DNA of 64,000 bases, from NCBI RefSeq assembly GCF_000744705.1, contig NZ_JQML01000001.1:6396017-6460016 (forward strand), read 5' to 3'. A program made the position numbers and the translations under genes. The notes beneath the pieces are model-generated. The model was not told where the DNA came from. It saw only the letters and a program-made list of their open reading frames with translations, and did not search any database. Shown one piece after another: positions 62,178 through 64,000 of the stretch (position 1 is the first letter of the stretch; every line of letters starts with the position of its first letter). This DNA is from Streptacidiphilus albus JL83 (GTDB lineage: Bacteria > Actinomycetota > Actinomycetes > Streptomycetales > Streptomycetaceae).

Positions 62178-62289
62178 CGTCGCTCACCCTTCGAAGGCGT
62201 GTTCCCACCCGTTCGGCGGCAGGTCGGTCGGACACGCCGGGTGACCGGTCAACTACGCTGTGCCCTTCGGTCGGTGACGGGGCGGAGGG

Positions 62290-63144
62290 GTGGAGCGGGT
62301 GGCGGTCATGGTGGGCGCGAAGAGGTTCGACCGGGTGGCGGGGCGCAGGGCACTGCTGGTCCTGCTCGCGGCGCTGCCGGCGGCGGTGGTGACCGTGCCG
62401 CCGCCCGCCTACGCGATCATCGGCGGCGAGTCGGCCACCATCGCGCAGTATCCGTGGATGGTCGGGCTGGCGAGCCGCTCGGTCTACGGCGGGGTGCGCT
62501 CCGGCCAGTTCTGCGGCGGCGTGCTGGTCTCGCCGACCAAGGTGGTCACCGCCGCGCACTGCCTCTACGACGAGGCCACGATGCAGCCGGCCGACCGCCC
62601 GGACCTGAAGGTGATCGTCGGCCGGACCGACCTCTCCACCGCCGACGGGGAGGAGGTCCCGGTCAGCAGTGTGTGGATCGACCCGGACTACTCGATGCAC
62701 ACCAACACCTGGGACGTGGCGGTGCTCACGCTGGCCGAGCCGCAGTCGGAGCGGGCGGTGCTGCCGATGGTGGGTCAGGGCGAGACCGCCCCCTACCGGG
62801 CCGGGACCATGGCGACCGTCCTCGGCTGGGGGGACATCCGCGGCGACGGCGACTACCCGATGGACCTCCATGCGGTGCAGCTGCCGCTGATCGGTGACGC
62901 CACGTGTGCCCGTGACTACCCGACGGGCGGGGAGAACCTGTTCCAGTCGCGGATGATGGTCTGCGCCGGGGAGCAGACCACCGGCGGGCGCGACGCCTGC
63001 CAGGGGGACAGCGGCGGCCCGCTGGTGGTGGCCGGGCGACTGGTCGGGCTGGTCTCCTGGGGGACGGGCTGCGCCCAGCCGGGCTATCCCGGCGTCTACA
63101 CCCGGCTGGCGGCGATGGCCGACGCGGTGCGTGCCCAACTGTGA
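62290..63144 (+). CDS. Secreted trypsin-like serine protease
   Basis: This chymotrypsin-fold (S1) protease has a signal peptide (basic RRALLVLLAALPAAVVTVP core) cleaved after about PPPAYA, giving a mature start IIGGESATIAQYPWMVGL, which would allow trypsin-type activation. The triad is His (VVTAAHCLY), Asp (NTWDVAVLTL) and Ser (CQGDSGGPLVV), and an Asp at the base of the S1 pocket (GGRDACQ) predicts cleavage after Arg/Lys. Six cysteines can form three disulfides. GTG codons at 62290 and 62299 and the ATG at 62308 are all possible starts. Confidence 0.92.
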   Translation: MERVAVMVGAKRFDRVAGRRALLVLLAALPAAVVTVPPPAYAIIGGESATIAQYPWMVGLASRSVYGGVRSGQFCGGVLVSPTKVVTAAHCLYDEATMQPADRPDLKVIVGRTDLSTADGEEVPVSSVWIDPDYSMHTNTWDVAVLTLAEPQSERAVLPMVGQGETAPYRAGTMATVLGWGDIRGDGDYPMDLHAVQLPLIGDATCARDYPTGGENLFQSRMMVCAGEQTTGGRDACQGDSGGPLVVAGRLVGLVSWGTGCAQPGYPGVYTRLAAMADAVRAQL

Positions 63145-63227
63145 GCCCGGAGTGAGTGCGGGGCGGGCTCGCGGCGGGTGCTGTGACCGGGCTGCGCCGT
63201 CGAGTTGAAGCTGTGTGAGCTGAAACA

Positions 63228-63274
63228 CACTCGGGCCGGGCAGTGAACCCTGGGTTCACTGCCCGGCCCGAGTG
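63228..63274. terminator. Bidirectional terminator, protease / DUF7455
   Basis: A perfect 22-bp stem starting CACTCGGGCCGGGCAG with a three-base CTG loop lies between the convergent genes. Confidence 0.9.
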
Positions 63275-63342
63275 CCTCAGCGGTCAAGCTCCGGTGGTGC
63301 AGCTCGTCGTCGGGGCTGCCTCAGCGGCAGCCGGGGAACGCC

Positions 63343-63576
63343 TCAGCGGTCCTCATCGCTCGCGGAGGTGGAGGCGGCCGTCAACCGGCCGGTCTCGTCC
63401 TGTATGTCAGCTGCGATCTTCTTCAACTCCGGCTCGAACTTGCGGCCGTGGTGAGCGCAGAAGAGCAGCTCGCCGCCGGTTGCCAGCACGACGCGCAGGT
63501 AGGCCTGGGCGCCGCACCGGTCGCAGCGGTCAGCTGCGGTCAGCGGGCTCGCGGGGGTCAGAACTGTAGTCGTCAC
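63343..63576 (-). CDS. DUF7455 family small zinc-ribbon-like protein
   Basis: This 77-residue protein starts MTTTVLTPASPLTAADRCDR and has CDRCGAQAYL followed by LLFCAHHGRKFEPELKKIAA, a CxxC...CxxH arrangement able to bind one zinc. It belongs to a short, strongly conserved actinobacterial family found next to hrdB. Function unknown. The C-terminal 25 residues are polar and helical. Confidence 0.88.
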   Translation of the reverse strand: MTTTVLTPASPLTAADRCDRCGAQAYLRVVLATGGELLFCAHHGRKFEPELKKIAADIQDETGRLTAASTSASDEDR

Positions 63577-64000
63577 GTCGCCTCTTCTCTAGCTCGACGA
63601 GCTGTCGTACCAGGGTCAACATCCAACCAGGCCGAAAACGTTCCCGCTCACGGCTTTTCTTTTTGTGAACTGGAGTGCTTCCGGCGGTTGTGCCGGGGTT
63701 GGGGCGGAGACGGCGGTGTCGCTGCCGCTGTTTGCATTCTCTTGTCAGAGAGGACGTGCCCTGAGTGCCTATGGTTCATGCCTGCCGGAGGCTGTGGCAT
63801 GCGCTTCACTCGAACGCAATATCGAACGCTCGTGCGAAGTGCGCGTAGCATAAGCCCCGCGCAGGTCGAAGCAGAAGCCCCAGCCCGCACACCGGTAGCC
63901 TGCAACCCGGCACCATTGACGCCATGGTGCACCGGCCGCCCGACCGGAAGCCAGGGGAAGGGGCCGTGTTCGCGCTCCGCGTAGCGCCGAGCCGCCCATT
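63577..64000. other. Right-end intergenic region
   Basis: This 424-bp stretch has lower GC in its first part (a TTTTCTTTTTG run near 63655) and no convincing complete gene. LexA-like boxes and a promoter lie at 63810-63851. An ATG at 63924, 23 bases after a TAGCCT element, opens a plus-strand frame that runs off the window after 25 codons; I cannot identify it. Confidence 0.5.
63810..63851 (+). promoter_or_regulatory. Two overlapping LexA-like boxes with a -10 element
   Basis: TCGAAC-GCTC-GTGCGA (63822-63837) matches 11 of 12 fixed bases of the LexA consensus. TCGAAC-GCAA-TATCGA (63810-63825) matches 10 of 12. TAGCAT at 63846-63851 is placed so the better box covers the -35 region. This suggests a damage-inducible gene on the plus strand to the right. 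Confidence 0.55.

Noticed and set aside
63924-64000. Start of a new plus-strand gene at the right edge
   Set aside because: The frame is open for 25 codons to the edge but too short to recognise, and no strong ribosome binding site is visible, so it is mentioned only within the right-end region.

Overview
The window is a high-GC actinobacterial chromosome segment, almost certainly from a streptomycete (Streptomyces or a close relative such as Kitasatospora or Streptacidiphilus). GTG starts, four-base ATGA/GTGA gene overlaps, leaderless promoters and Ala/Pro-rich linkers are common. The gene order recA-recX-rny, gluR-gluK, miaB, miaA, dapF, rshA, hflX, lexA, nrdR-nrdJ, rnhB, recQ, whiH, hrdB is a chromosomal core order I recall from S. 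coelicolor (about SCO5765 to SCO5821). The genus is inferred from this order and from near-identity to known HrdB, RecA and LexA motifs, not from a search.

Layout. 1-3.2 kb: end of an AraC regulator, azlCD (branched-chain amino acid export), a DUF3046 protein and an AI-2E/PerM-type membrane protein. 3.2-6.9 kb: recA (LexA box plus a PafBC-type promoter), recX and rny. 7-8.5 kb: a rhodanese and a cysteine dioxygenase preceded by a probable cysteine-related leader peptide. 8.6-13.7 kb: an FAD aromatic hydroxylase, a full-length but catalytically degenerate GluA-like ATPase with no permease genes beside it, and the gluR-gluK-type two-component pair. 13.7-17.5 kb: methyltransferase, epoxide-hydrolase-like protein, MerR regulator and an orphan TAXI receptor. 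17.6-27 kb: miaB, a class III dioxygenase-like protein, an antitoxin-like protein, miaA, a membrane protein, dapF, rshA and hflX. 27-34.3 kb: an NRPS-independent siderophore operon (aminotransferase, decarboxylase, IucA/IucC synthetase, GNAT acyltransferase, N-hydroxylase) in rhizobactin order but with only one synthetase. 34.3-42.7 kb: nitrilase-family amidase, a DinG-like Fe-S helicase with its own PafBC-type promoter, lexA, nrdR and nrdJ. 42.7-49.4 kb: accessory transporters and regulators (HxlR/MFS, phosphatase, DapA-like, PPOX, MFS/TetR). 49.5-55.7 kb: rnhB, two unknowns, a RecQ helicase with a phosphoribosyltransferase-like tail, a LacI relic and a DUF4192 protein. 55.8-64 kb: a NUDIX/winged-helix regulator, an ABC pair with an unusual ATPase, whiH, hrdB, a secreted trypsin-like protease, a DUF7455 protein and an intergenic region with LexA-like boxes.

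How the genes work together. A DNA-damage theme runs through the window: recA, recX, lexA, the DinG-like helicase and recQ, with LexA boxes at recA and lexA and PafBC-type promoters at recA and the helicase. A second theme is development and core transcription (rshA, whiH, hrdB with a SigR-type promoter). Accessory islands add sulfur handling, a siderophore, and drug-efflux/regulator pairs with visible operators.

The most unusual items are the degenerate GluA with lost partners, the single-synthetase siderophore operon with paired palindromes upstream and a disturbed reading frame before its acyltransferase, the leader peptide ahead of cysteine dioxygenase, and the Walker A-substituted ABC ATPase beside whiH. 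No tRNA, rRNA, CRISPR array, insertion sequence or prophage was seen.
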